Shown here: piece after piece, positions 18,179 to 24,515 of the stretch
How the letters are laid out: every line of letters starts with the position of its first letter
Numbering within the stretch: the first letter of the stretch is position 1
Assembly: GCF_000720255.1 (NCBI RefSeq)
Contig: NZ_JOJE01000017.1
Location: 62,001-126,000, forward strand
From: Streptomyces griseus subsp. griseus
GTDB lineage: Bacteria; Actinomycetota; Actinomycetes; Streptomycetales; Streptomycetaceae
Direction of reading: 5' to 3'
DNA length: 64,000 nucleotides
Translations under genes and position numbers: made by a program
Notes under the pieces: model-generated
The model's input: only the letters and a program-made list of their open reading frames with translations
Database searches by the model: none
Told to the model about the DNA's origin: nothing

Positions 18179-20002
18179 ATGCCCGTCCACCACCCCATGA
18201 ACCGCCGTGAGTTCGTGCAGAAGTCGGCCATGACCGGAGCCGCAGTGGCCGCAGCCGGAACCGTCGCGGCAGCCGCGCCCGCGGAGGCGGCGGACCAGGC
18301 CCCGGCAGCACCCCAACACACGTCCCGTACCTGGTCGTTCTCCATCCTCGGCACCACCGACCTGCACAGCCACGTCTTCGACTGGGACTACTACACGGAC
18401 GCCGCCTACCAGGACGGCAAGGGCAACTCCGTGGGCGTGGCCCGAGTCGCCACCCTCATCAAGCAGCAGCGCGGGGCGAAGGGCGAGGGCCGCGTCCTCC
18501 TGGTCGACGCCGGGGACATCATCCAGGGCACGTCACTGGCGTACTACTACGCACGGGTGGACCCCATCACCGGCAAGGACGCCCCGCAGCACCCCATGGC
18601 CGTCGCGATGAACCACATGCGCTACGACGCCGCCGCCCTCGGCAACCACGAGTTCAACTACGGCATCGACGTCCTGCGCAAGTTCGAGAGCCAGTGCCGC
18701 TTCCCGCTGCTGGGCGCGAACGCGCTGGACGCGAAGACTCTGCGGCCGGCGTTCCAGCCGTACACCGTGAAGCGGATCTGTGTCCCCGGCGCCCCGGACA
18801 TCAAGGTCGGCATCCTCGGCCTGACGAACCCCGGTATCGCGCTGTGGGACAAGGACAACGTGAGCGGGAAGATGGTGTTTCCGGGACTGGTGGAGCAGGC
18901 GAGGAAGTACGTACCGCGCCTGCGCGCCCTGGGCTGCGACGTGGTGTTCCTGACGGACCACTCGGGCCTCGACGGCTCGTCGTCGTACGGCGACGAACTC
19001 CCCTACGTCGAGAACGCGTCGAACCTCGTGGCCGAGCAGGTCCCCGGCATCGACGCGATCCTGGTGGGCCACACGCACGTCGAGGTCCCCTCCTACACGG
19101 TGAAGAACGAGCAGACCGGCAAGGACGTGGTCCTCTCCGAGCCGTACTGCTGGGGCATGCGTCTGACCGTCTTCGACTTCGGCCTGGAGCTGGTGCGGGG
19201 CCAGTGGAAGGTGAAGGAGATCAAGGCGCAGACGCTGAATCCGAACGGGGTGGAGGAGGACGCGGACATCACCAAGCTCCTCCAGGCGGACCACGAGCTG
19301 GTGGTGAAGTACGTCAACACTCCCGTCGGCACCTGCACGCAGGACCTCTCGGCGGCGGAGTCGTGCTGGAAGGATGTCCCGATCATGGACTTCATCCACG
19401 AGGTCCAGATGAAGACGGTGGCGGCGGGCCTGTCGACCTCGGACGCGGCGTTGCCGTTGATCTCGGTCGCGGCCCCCTTCAGCCGCACGGCGGACATCCC
19501 GGCCGGCGACGTCACGATCCGCGACATCGCCGGCCTCTACATCTACGACAACACGTTGTATGGCAAGAAGCTGACGGGCGCGCAGTTGCGGGACTACCTG
19601 GAGTACGCGGCGAAGTATTACCACCAGGTCCCGTCCGGTACGAAGGTCGACACGTCCACCCTGACGAACGCCAACAACTTCTGGGACTACATGTACGACA
19701 CGGCCGCGGGCGTCTCCTACGACATCGACATCGCCCAGCCCGAGGGCTCCCGCATCCAGAACCTCACGTACGGCGGCGAGGCGGTGCGGGACGACCAGGT
19801 CTTCGTGGTCGCCGTCAACAACTACCGTGCCAACGGCGGCTCCGGCTACCCCCACATCGCCGCCGCGGACATCGCCTACAGCTCCACCAACGAGATCCGC
19901 CAGCTGATGATCGACTACGTGACCGGGAAGGGCACGCTGGATCCGGCGGACTTCGCGGCGACGAACTGGAGGCTGACGCAGGCGGGGACGGCGGTGTTCT
20001 GA
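18179..20002 (+). CDS. Tat-exported 5'-nucleotidase / UDP-sugar hydrolase family protein
   Basis: 607 residues. A twin-arginine signal (NRREFVQKSAMTGAAVAAAG) directs export of the folded metalloenzyme. The calcineurin-like phosphoesterase part has the metal motifs TTDLHSH, DAGDIIQGT, GNHEFNYG and VGHTHVE, followed by the 5'-nucleotidase C-terminal substrate domain (about residues 370-560). It should hydrolyse nucleotides or cyclic nucleotides outside the cell to scavenge phosphate and nucleosides. ATG 18179 has GGGAG nearby; upstream in-frame extension to 18068 lacks a signal-like character. No PHO-box-like repeats were seen in the 200-base upstream region. Confidence 0.92.
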   Translation: MPVHHPMNRREFVQKSAMTGAAVAAAGTVAAAAPAEAADQAPAAPQHTSRTWSFSILGTTDLHSHVFDWDYYTDAAYQDGKGNSVGVARVATLIKQQRGAKGEGRVLLVDAGDIIQGTSLAYYYARVDPITGKDAPQHPMAVAMNHMRYDAAALGNHEFNYGIDVLRKFESQCRFPLLGANALDAKTLRPAFQPYTVKRICVPGAPDIKVGILGLTNPGIALWDKDNVSGKMVFPGLVEQARKYVPRLRALGCDVVFLTDHSGLDGSSSYGDELPYVENASNLVAEQVPGIDAILVGHTHVEVPSYTVKNEQTGKDVVLSEPYCWGMRLTVFDFGLELVRGQWKVKEIKAQTLNPNGVEEDADITKLLQADHELVVKYVNTPVGTCTQDLSAAESCWKDVPIMDFIHEVQMKTVAAGLSTSDAALPLISVAAPFSRTADIPAGDVTIRDIAGLYIYDNTLYGKKLTGAQLRDYLEYAAKYYHQVPSGTKVDTSTLTNANNFWDYMYDTAAGVSYDIDIAQPEGSRIQNLTYGGEAVRDDQVFVVAVNNYRANGGSGYPHIAAADIAYSSTNEIRQLMIDYVTGKGTLDPADFAATNWRLTQAGTAVF

Positions 20003-20018
20003 GGGGGAGGGGGCGAAC

Positions 20019-20204
20019 TCAGCGCCCGCATCCAGACCCGCTGAGAAAAGCGGACCAGGCTTCGCCGGAGACGGTGAGGGTGGGGCCGTCGGGGGACTTG
20101 GAGTCGCGGAGGTGGATGGCGTCGGAGTCGTGAGCGGCTTCGAGGCATTCGCCGCCGCTGGCGTTGCTGTAGCTGGACTTGAACCACCGCAGGGTGCCGG
20201 TCAT
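20019..20204 (-). CDS. DUF397 domain protein
   Basis: 61 residues with the DUF397 core: WFKSSYSNASGGECLEAA, then a DSK-type strand pair ending SGEAWSAFL. Its ATG overlaps the stop of the upstream HTH regulator gene by four bases (ATGA). In Streptomyces such pairs are common; genetic work on related pairs suggests the small protein opposes the regulator like an antitoxin or anti-regulator, which is inference here. Confidence 0.93.
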   Translation of the reverse strand: MTGTLRWFKSSYSNASGGECLEAAHDSDAIHLRDSKSPDGPTLTVSGEAWSAFLSGSGCGR

Positions 20205-21046
20205 CGTTGCTCTCCTGCCAACTGCTCAATGAGCCCCAGCGATTCGTCCGGGCCCAAGGCCTGTGCTCGGATCTTCGCATACCGGTGGGTGTATGTCGTC
20301 ACCTTTGCAGGGTCGCTGATCAGCAGACTTTCCTCCTGAGGCTGCAGGTAGACGAGGTGGTGGTGGTCCGGGGTCTCCAGCAGCGTGATCTCGCCGTGCA
20401 GTCCAGCGTGATCACCCCGGAGTCCGCGCATCATCGGCATCACCTGGAGCGTGACGTTGCGTCGTTCGGCGCACTTGGCGAGGTGGAGCAACTGTTCCCG
20501 CATGATCTCCTGGCTGCCCACAATGCGCCGCAATGTGGACTCGTCCAGGACCAGCTCGATCAGGGCTGGGGGGTCGCGATCGAAAAGCACCCTCCGCGCC
20601 AGACGGGCCTCGACCAGCTCGTCGACGCGTCGCATGGGAAGGGGCGGGTAGCCTCCGCCGATCAGTGCACGGGCGTACGCCTCGGTCTGGAACAGGCCGT
20701 GGATCACCACCATCGCGTAGGTCTGCAGGGTGAGTGCCCGCTGCTCCAGTAGCGCGAAATCCTTGAACTGCGGCGGATACCGATCCAGCCGAATGAACTC
20801 CCGGGCCCTCTCGAACACCCCCAGCCCGCTCCCCAGCACCTCCTCCAACCGCACCAGCATCTGATCGCTGGCCGGCTGCGCGCACGTCTCCATCGCGCTC
20901 ACCGCTGAGCCGGTGTAACCGATCTTCTTGCCCAGGTCCTCCTGGGAAAGCTCCTGTTGCTCACGCAGTGCCTTCGCCAGGGCGGCGACGAGATACGCCG
21001 TACCGCCCGCCTCCATCTTGTTCACTGCCCGCGCCACGGCGATCAC
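20201..21046 (-). CDS. XRE-type HTH regulator with DUF5753 domain
   Basis: About 281 residues. An N-terminal Cro/XRE helix-turn-helix (AKALREQQELSQEDLGKKIG then YTGSAVSAMET) is followed by the DUF5753 ligand-like domain (YAMVVIHGLFQTEAYARALI; ERRNVTLQVMPM; DHHHLVYLQPQ). The start is uncertain: TTG 21058, GTG 21046 and ATG 21016 are all in frame and none has a clear Shine-Dalgarno. It is translationally coupled to the DUF397 gene and divergent from a small gene at 21163. The upstream region has a direct repeat of GTTGAGTTCG (21050-21070). Confidence 0.9.
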   Translation of the reverse strand: MIAVARAVNKMEAGGTAYLVAALAKALREQQELSQEDLGKKIGYTGSAVSAMETCAQPASDQMLVRLEEVLGSGLGVFERAREFIRLDRYPPQFKDFALLEQRALTLQTYAMVVIHGLFQTEAYARALIGGGYPPLPMRRVDELVEARLARRVLFDRDPPALIELVLDESTLRRIVGSQEIMREQLLHLAKCAERRNVTLQVMPMMRGLRGDHAGLHGEITLLETPDHHHLVYLQPQEESLLISDPAKVTTYTHRYAKIRAQALGPDESLGLIEQLAGEQR

Positions 21047-21162
21047 CCCCGAACTCAACCGAACTCAACCAGCCACAAACGCATCGCACCGATTTCCGAC
21101 CGTTGCCGGTGGTCGACGCTGAGTTATGGAAGACCGTAGCTCCACCTGCCGAAACTGGCTCC

Positions 21163-21558
21163 ATGAATACGGAAAGTGACGTGGATTGGATCCCGAGTGC
21201 CGGCATCCAACTCCGCAAGGCGGGCGTGCGGTTCGATGCGGTCAGGGTCGACGGGGAGGAGGGGCGCGCACTTGCCGATCGCCTCGCCGGCATGACGGGT
21301 GGTGCACCCGGACCGGTGGTCGAGGAGGACACGGGTAGTCGTGGCGTCTACTTCCTGGTCCCGGTCGGCAGCGTGTCCCACAGGCCGTGGCCGCCCGGGG
21401 TCACCCGTCTCACCGCAGGCCCGGGGCACATCTCGTACATCCCGGTTCCGGCCCTGGACGGTCTGACCTGGCCCCTGAGTTGGCGTTATCGCCCGACTTC
21501 GCCGGACCACCTCGTCCACACCCTGCTCCTGCGCACCGCCCTTCACTCCCCGGAGTGA
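21163..21558 (+). CDS. Hypothetical protein
   Basis: 131 residues beginning MNTESDVDWIPSAGIQLRKA. It has the look of the first half of the short primase/polymerase-like proteins common in actinobacteria (VRVDGEEGRALADRL; VVEEDTGSRGVYFLVPVGS; LTAGPGHISYIPVPAL), but it is short and the catalytic acidic residues cannot be assigned, so I leave it unnamed. It is divergent from the DUF5753 regulator, a standard arrangement in which the regulator pair sits beside a variable gene. The ATG at 21163 lacks a strong ribosome site. Confidence 0.65.
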   Translation: MNTESDVDWIPSAGIQLRKAGVRFDAVRVDGEEGRALADRLAGMTGGAPGPVVEEDTGSRGVYFLVPVGSVSHRPWPPGVTRLTAGPGHISYIPVPALDGLTWPLSWRYRPTSPDHLVHTLLLRTALHSPE

Positions 21559-21644
21559 ATTAGGCGAACCCCCGCCCAGGAAAAGCCAGTTCCGGCTTGC
21601 TTTCGTCGCTCTGCGTGCCCGTAGAGTCACGCCGATAAAGAAAC

Positions 21645-21673
21645 GCCCCCGCAGTGCGCCAACACCCGGGGGC
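21645..21673. promoter_or_regulatory. GC hairpin in leader of HTH gene
   Basis: GCCCCCG (21645-21651) and CGGGGGC (21667-21673) with a 15-base loop, 26 bases before the next start codon. It may be an attenuator or the end of the preceding gene's transcript. Confidence 0.45.
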
Positions 21674-21699
21674 TCGGCACCAGGAGCGAACACCTCCCA

Positions 21700-22518
21700 A
21701 TGCGCATTCATCGTACGACGCCCACGCGCGCGTTTTCCGTCTTCTCCAATGCCCTTCTCCGCGACCGGAGCATCTCCTGGTGTGCGGTGGGCGTACTGAC
21801 GTACCTACTGAGCCTTCCGAACGAGGCCCGCGTCACCATCCGCACGCTCGCCGAGCAGCGGAAGGAAGGGCGGGCGCGGATCGCGGGGGCCCTGCATGAG
21901 CTGGAGGAATCCCGGTATCTGCGGCGGGTGGTGCGCAAGGACCGGGAGACGGGTCAACTCTTCGCGGTGTACGAGGTGTTCGACACTCCGTACGAGGACG
22001 TGCCACCCGCGGGTGAAACCGAAGAAGGTCAGAACCTGGCCTCCGGCGAGTCGGCCGTCGCGTCTTCGGGCGCTCCCCCTTCGGGGGAAAAGACCAGGGA
22101 ACAAGAACCTCCCTCCCCGCCCCCGGCCGAGCCGGCCGAGCCGGCCGACGTGGGCGAGCGCACCGCGCTTGCCGCGCGGTTGCTCGGCTCGCTGGGCCGT
22201 ACCGACGCCCGCCTCACCCTCGGCGCCGCCGAGGCGCTGCGGCTCGCGCCGCTCGTGGAGGCGTGGTGGGACGCGGGGGCCAGCAGTGCGCAGGTGCGGG
22301 CCGCGCTGACGGACGGTCTGCCGCGCCCGCTGTACTCGGCGCGAGCCCTCGTCGAGAACCGGCTGCGGCGCAAGTGCCCCGCGGGGACCCCGGCCGAGCC
22401 CGTCACCACCGTTCAGGTCGAGCCGCGCAAGCCCGGCGCCTCCGGCTACCGCGAGGCCGCGCGGCGGGGCGGAGTGGTGGCGCGGGCGCTGCTGCGGGGG
22501 CAGCCGACGCCGGCCTAG
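21700..22518 (+). CDS. Winged-helix DNA-binding protein, replication/mobile-element type
   Basis: 272 residues. The N-terminal 90 residues form a winged helix (SISWCAVGVLTYLLSLPNEA; TIRTLAEQRKEGRARIAGAL; LEESRYLRRVVRKDRETGQL). A Pro/Glu-rich linker follows, then an alpha-helical C-terminal domain (LGAAEALRLAPLVEAWWDAG; ALVENRLRRKCP). This layout is common in Streptomyces proteins linked to integrative plasmids and to chromosomal islands, where the winged helix resembles replication initiators or GntR/MarR-type readers. ATG 21700 has GGAGCG about a dozen bases ahead. No partner recombination genes are adjacent, so its role is unknown. Confidence 0.75.
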   Translation: MRIHRTTPTRAFSVFSNALLRDRSISWCAVGVLTYLLSLPNEARVTIRTLAEQRKEGRARIAGALHELEESRYLRRVVRKDRETGQLFAVYEVFDTPYEDVPPAGETEEGQNLASGESAVASSGAPPSGEKTREQEPPSPPPAEPAEPADVGERTALAARLLGSLGRTDARLTLGAAEALRLAPLVEAWWDAGASSAQVRAALTDGLPRPLYSARALVENRLRRKCPAGTPAEPVTTVQVEPRKPGASGYREAARRGGVVARALLRGQPTPA

Positions 22519-22610
22519 CGGCACGCCGACCCCGGCCCCACGCCCGTGAGGGCCGGTTCTTCGAGAGAAATGGAGTGTTGATGACTGTCACACTCGTACG
22601 CCCAGAGGCG

Positions 22611-22627
22611 GTATACCGTCAGTATAC
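22611..22627. promoter_or_regulatory. Toxin-antitoxin operator overlapping a -10 box
   Basis: GTATACCGTCAGTATAC: two copies of the palindrome GTATAC separated by five bases, forming a perfect 17-bp inverted repeat. A TATACT -10-like hexamer (22623-22628) sits 6 bases before the ATG at 22635, so binding here would block the promoter. Typical of autoregulated ribbon-helix-helix antitoxins. Confidence 0.7.
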
Positions 22628-22634
22628 TTTCCTC

Positions 22635-22901
22635 ATGGCTGACACCACGATCAAGGTCGACCCCGCCGTCCGAGACCGCCTACAGGAGCTCGCCCGTGAG
22701 CGTGGGATGAGCATGCGAGATTTTGTGGCGGAGCTGGCCGGGGCTACGCCCACCAAGGAAGAACTGCGCAAGCGGTACGAGGCAACCAAGGCGTACGTCG
22801 AAGAGCACTTCCTCGGCAGGCCGTACACCGAGGAGGACGAGAAGGCCGGCGAGAAACTGTGGGCCGATCTGGAGGCCGGGCGCATCGGGGAGGTTCAGTG
22901 A
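22635..22901 (+). CDS. Ribbon-helix-helix antitoxin (VapB/ParD type)
   Basis: 88 residues. The N-terminal strand and two helices (DTTIKVDPAVRDRLQELARE then GMSMRDFVAELAG) form an RHH DNA-binding domain; the acidic C-terminal tail (YTEEDEKAGEKLWADLEAGR) is the usual toxin-neutralising segment. The ATG at 22635 matches the customary start of this family and would give a leaderless mRNA. An in-frame ATG at 22581 has a good GGAG and cannot be excluded, but it would place the operator inside the coding region. It overlaps the next gene by four bases (GTGA). Confidence 0.83.
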   Translation: MADTTIKVDPAVRDRLQELARERGMSMRDFVAELAGATPTKEELRKRYEATKAYVEEHFLGRPYTEEDEKAGEKLWADLEAGRIGEVQ

Positions 22902-23350
22902 CGGGGGAGAAGCGGTATCCGCTGCCGCGTGCCGTCATCTTCGACGACACTGCCGCCCTCGCGCTCGGCGCGGGGAATGCCATGGCCTCCCGACTCGTCG
23001 TAGAGGCCGAGAAGGATCCCGCCTTGCGTGTCTACGTCCCGGCGCTCAGCCTGGCTGCCGCGGAGCGTGAGCGAGCCGGTGTGGCGGAGCATGTCGGGGC
23101 GCTGCCGTCCGTCCACATCGAGGGGCTGGACTTCGCAGCGGCCACAGCTGTCGGCAAACGTCTGCGAACGGCGGTCGCTGGGGACCACGAGCCGGACGGC
23201 AAGGTCGAAGACGACTGGAGTGGCGCCCATGTCCTGCATCTCGCGCTGCCCACCGTCGAGTGGCCATGCGGGCGGCCCGTCCTGACACGGACACCCACGC
23301 GGTACCGGGGGACAGGAGTCCGTACGATCCGCATCGTCGAGCAGAACTGA
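22898..23350 (+). CDS. PIN-like toxin partner
   Basis: 150 residues, GTG start overlapping the antitoxin stop. It begins with a strand ending in Asp (AVIFDDTAALALGAG), the position of the first PIN metal ligand. The C-terminal end, DWSGAHVLHLALPTVEW then GRPVLTRTPTRYRG, matches the closing part of PIN domains, where an Asp-x-x-x-A-H helix is followed by a strand and a T-x-x-x-x-Y motif. Central PIN acids are less clear, so it is a divergent member. Expected to be an RNase held in check by the RHH protein. A terminator starts at the next base. Confidence 0.7.
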   Translation: MTGEKRYPLPRAVIFDDTAALALGAGNAMASRLVVEAEKDPALRVYVPALSLAAAERERAGVAEHVGALPSVHIEGLDFAAATAVGKRLRTAVAGDHEPDGKVEDDWSGAHVLHLALPTVEWPCGRPVLTRTPTRYRGTGVRTIRIVEQN

Positions 23351-23400
23351 CCGTGAGGGCGAGGGGCGCCCCCGCCGAGCGCGCCTCGCCTCCCTCACGG
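23351..23400. terminator. Terminator of the toxin-antitoxin operon
   Basis: CCGTGAGGG (23351-23359) pairs exactly with CCCTCACGG (23392-23400), extended by CGAGG/CCTCG inside. The hairpin begins immediately after the toxin stop codon. Confidence 0.82.
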
Positions 23401-23484
23401 GTGAAACTTCGCAAACCGGCATATCCTGAATTCATACAAAGCCCCAGCCCCGCCCGCCTGCCCGGCCAGAGGAAGGTGACTGCG

Positions 23485-23775
23485 ATGCGCGTGATGATGA
23501 AGGCCGAGTTCGACACGGAGAAGACGAACGACCTGATCCGCAGCGGCAAGCTGCCGCAGATCGTCCAGGAGGCGGTGGAGCATCTCCATCCGGAGACTTC
23601 CTACTTCACTGTCGACGACGGGCAGCGCACGATGTTCCTCGTCTTCGACATGCAGGACACCTCCACCATGCCGGCGATCGCCGAGCCCTTCTTCATGCAG
23701 ATGGGGGCGAAGATCGACTACACGCCGGTCATGAACCTCGACGACCTCCAGAGGGGGCTCGCCCAACTCCGCTGA
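23485..23775 (+). CDS. Small conserved hypothetical protein
   Basis: 96 residues, starting MRVMMKAEFDTEKTNDLIRS, with GAGGAAGG correctly spaced before the ATG. The pattern (strand with KAEFDTE, helix, strand YFTVDDGQRTMFLVFDMQD, helix, strand) suggests a compact ferredoxin-like alpha/beta fold, like dimeric alpha-beta barrel proteins. No active-site residues are apparent. It has its own ribosome site and is convergent with the next gene, 15 bases away. I do not know its function. Confidence 0.75.
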   Translation: MRVMMKAEFDTEKTNDLIRSGKLPQIVQEAVEHLHPETSYFTVDDGQRTMFLVFDMQDTSTMPAIAEPFFMQMGAKIDYTPVMNLDDLQRGLAQLR

Positions 23776-23790
23776 TCAGGGCGGCAGCCC

Positions 23791-24441
23791 TCAGCTGAAG
23801 ATGATCATCGATCCCTGCGCCAGACTGCGCGTCGCCGCAGCGTGCAGGCCCAGCCACACGTGCCGTTCGCGGGCGAAGGGGCTCGGGTCGTACGGCGCGG
23901 GGACGGCCGGTTCCTCCAACTCCGTGGGGCCCGGCGGGGGGGTCGGGGGTGCCGGAGGGTTCGCCGGGTCGATGCCGATCGACGCGGCCACGTACTCCAG
24001 CTCCCGCAGCAGCGCCTGGGAGGAGCCCAGGGGGCCGCCGCCCGCGAGGAGTTCGTCGTTGGAGAGCGGCTGGGGGAAGTCGACGGGGACGTACGCGCCC
24101 GCGTGGTCGTAGTGCCAGACCAGGTGGGACTGCTGGGCCGTCGACTCGAACATCTCCAGCAGCTGCTCGTAGTCACCGCCCAGCTCGTCCACCGGCGTCA
24201 CCGGCAGCCCGCACACCTGGAGCAGGTAGGCGCGGCGCAGGAAGTGCAACGCGTCGTAGTCGAAGCCGGCCACCGGGGCGACGTCGCCGGAGAGGCCCGG
24301 CATGTACTGGTACACCGGAACGGGCGGGAGTCCGGATTCACCGAGCACCTTGTTGTACTGCGCGAGTTCCTCGGCGAACGGGTTGTCGGGGGTGTGGCAC
24401 AACACGTCGACGAGCGGTACCAGCCACAGGTCACAGGCCAA
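23791..24441 (-). CDS. Conserved hypothetical protein
   Basis: 216 residues starting at TTG 24441 (reads MACDLWLVPLVDVLCHTPDN), seven bases after GAGGAG; the more distal TTG at 24456 would swallow that ribosome site. Helical first two thirds with conserved-looking aromatic patches (VYQYMPGLSGDVAPVAGFDY; HFLRRAYLLQVCGLPVTPVD; SHLVWHYDHAGAYVPVDFP), then a Pro-rich linker (PANPPAPPTPPPGP) and a short C-terminal helix. Soluble, no signal peptide. I recognise it only as an actinobacterial protein of unknown function. Confidence 0.75.
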   Translation of the reverse strand: MACDLWLVPLVDVLCHTPDNPFAEELAQYNKVLGESGLPPVPVYQYMPGLSGDVAPVAGFDYDALHFLRRAYLLQVCGLPVTPVDELGGDYEQLLEMFESTAQQSHLVWHYDHAGAYVPVDFPQPLSNDELLAGGGPLGSSQALLRELEYVAASIGIDPANPPAPPTPPPGPTELEEPAVPAPYDPSPFARERHVWLGLHAAATRSLAQGSMIIFS

Positions 24442-24515
24442 AAGAGGGCTCCTCAACTCAGCGCGCGGTACGGTCCTGGAAAGGGTGTAAAGAGCCTAGT
24501 CGGTGCGGCCCTGGA

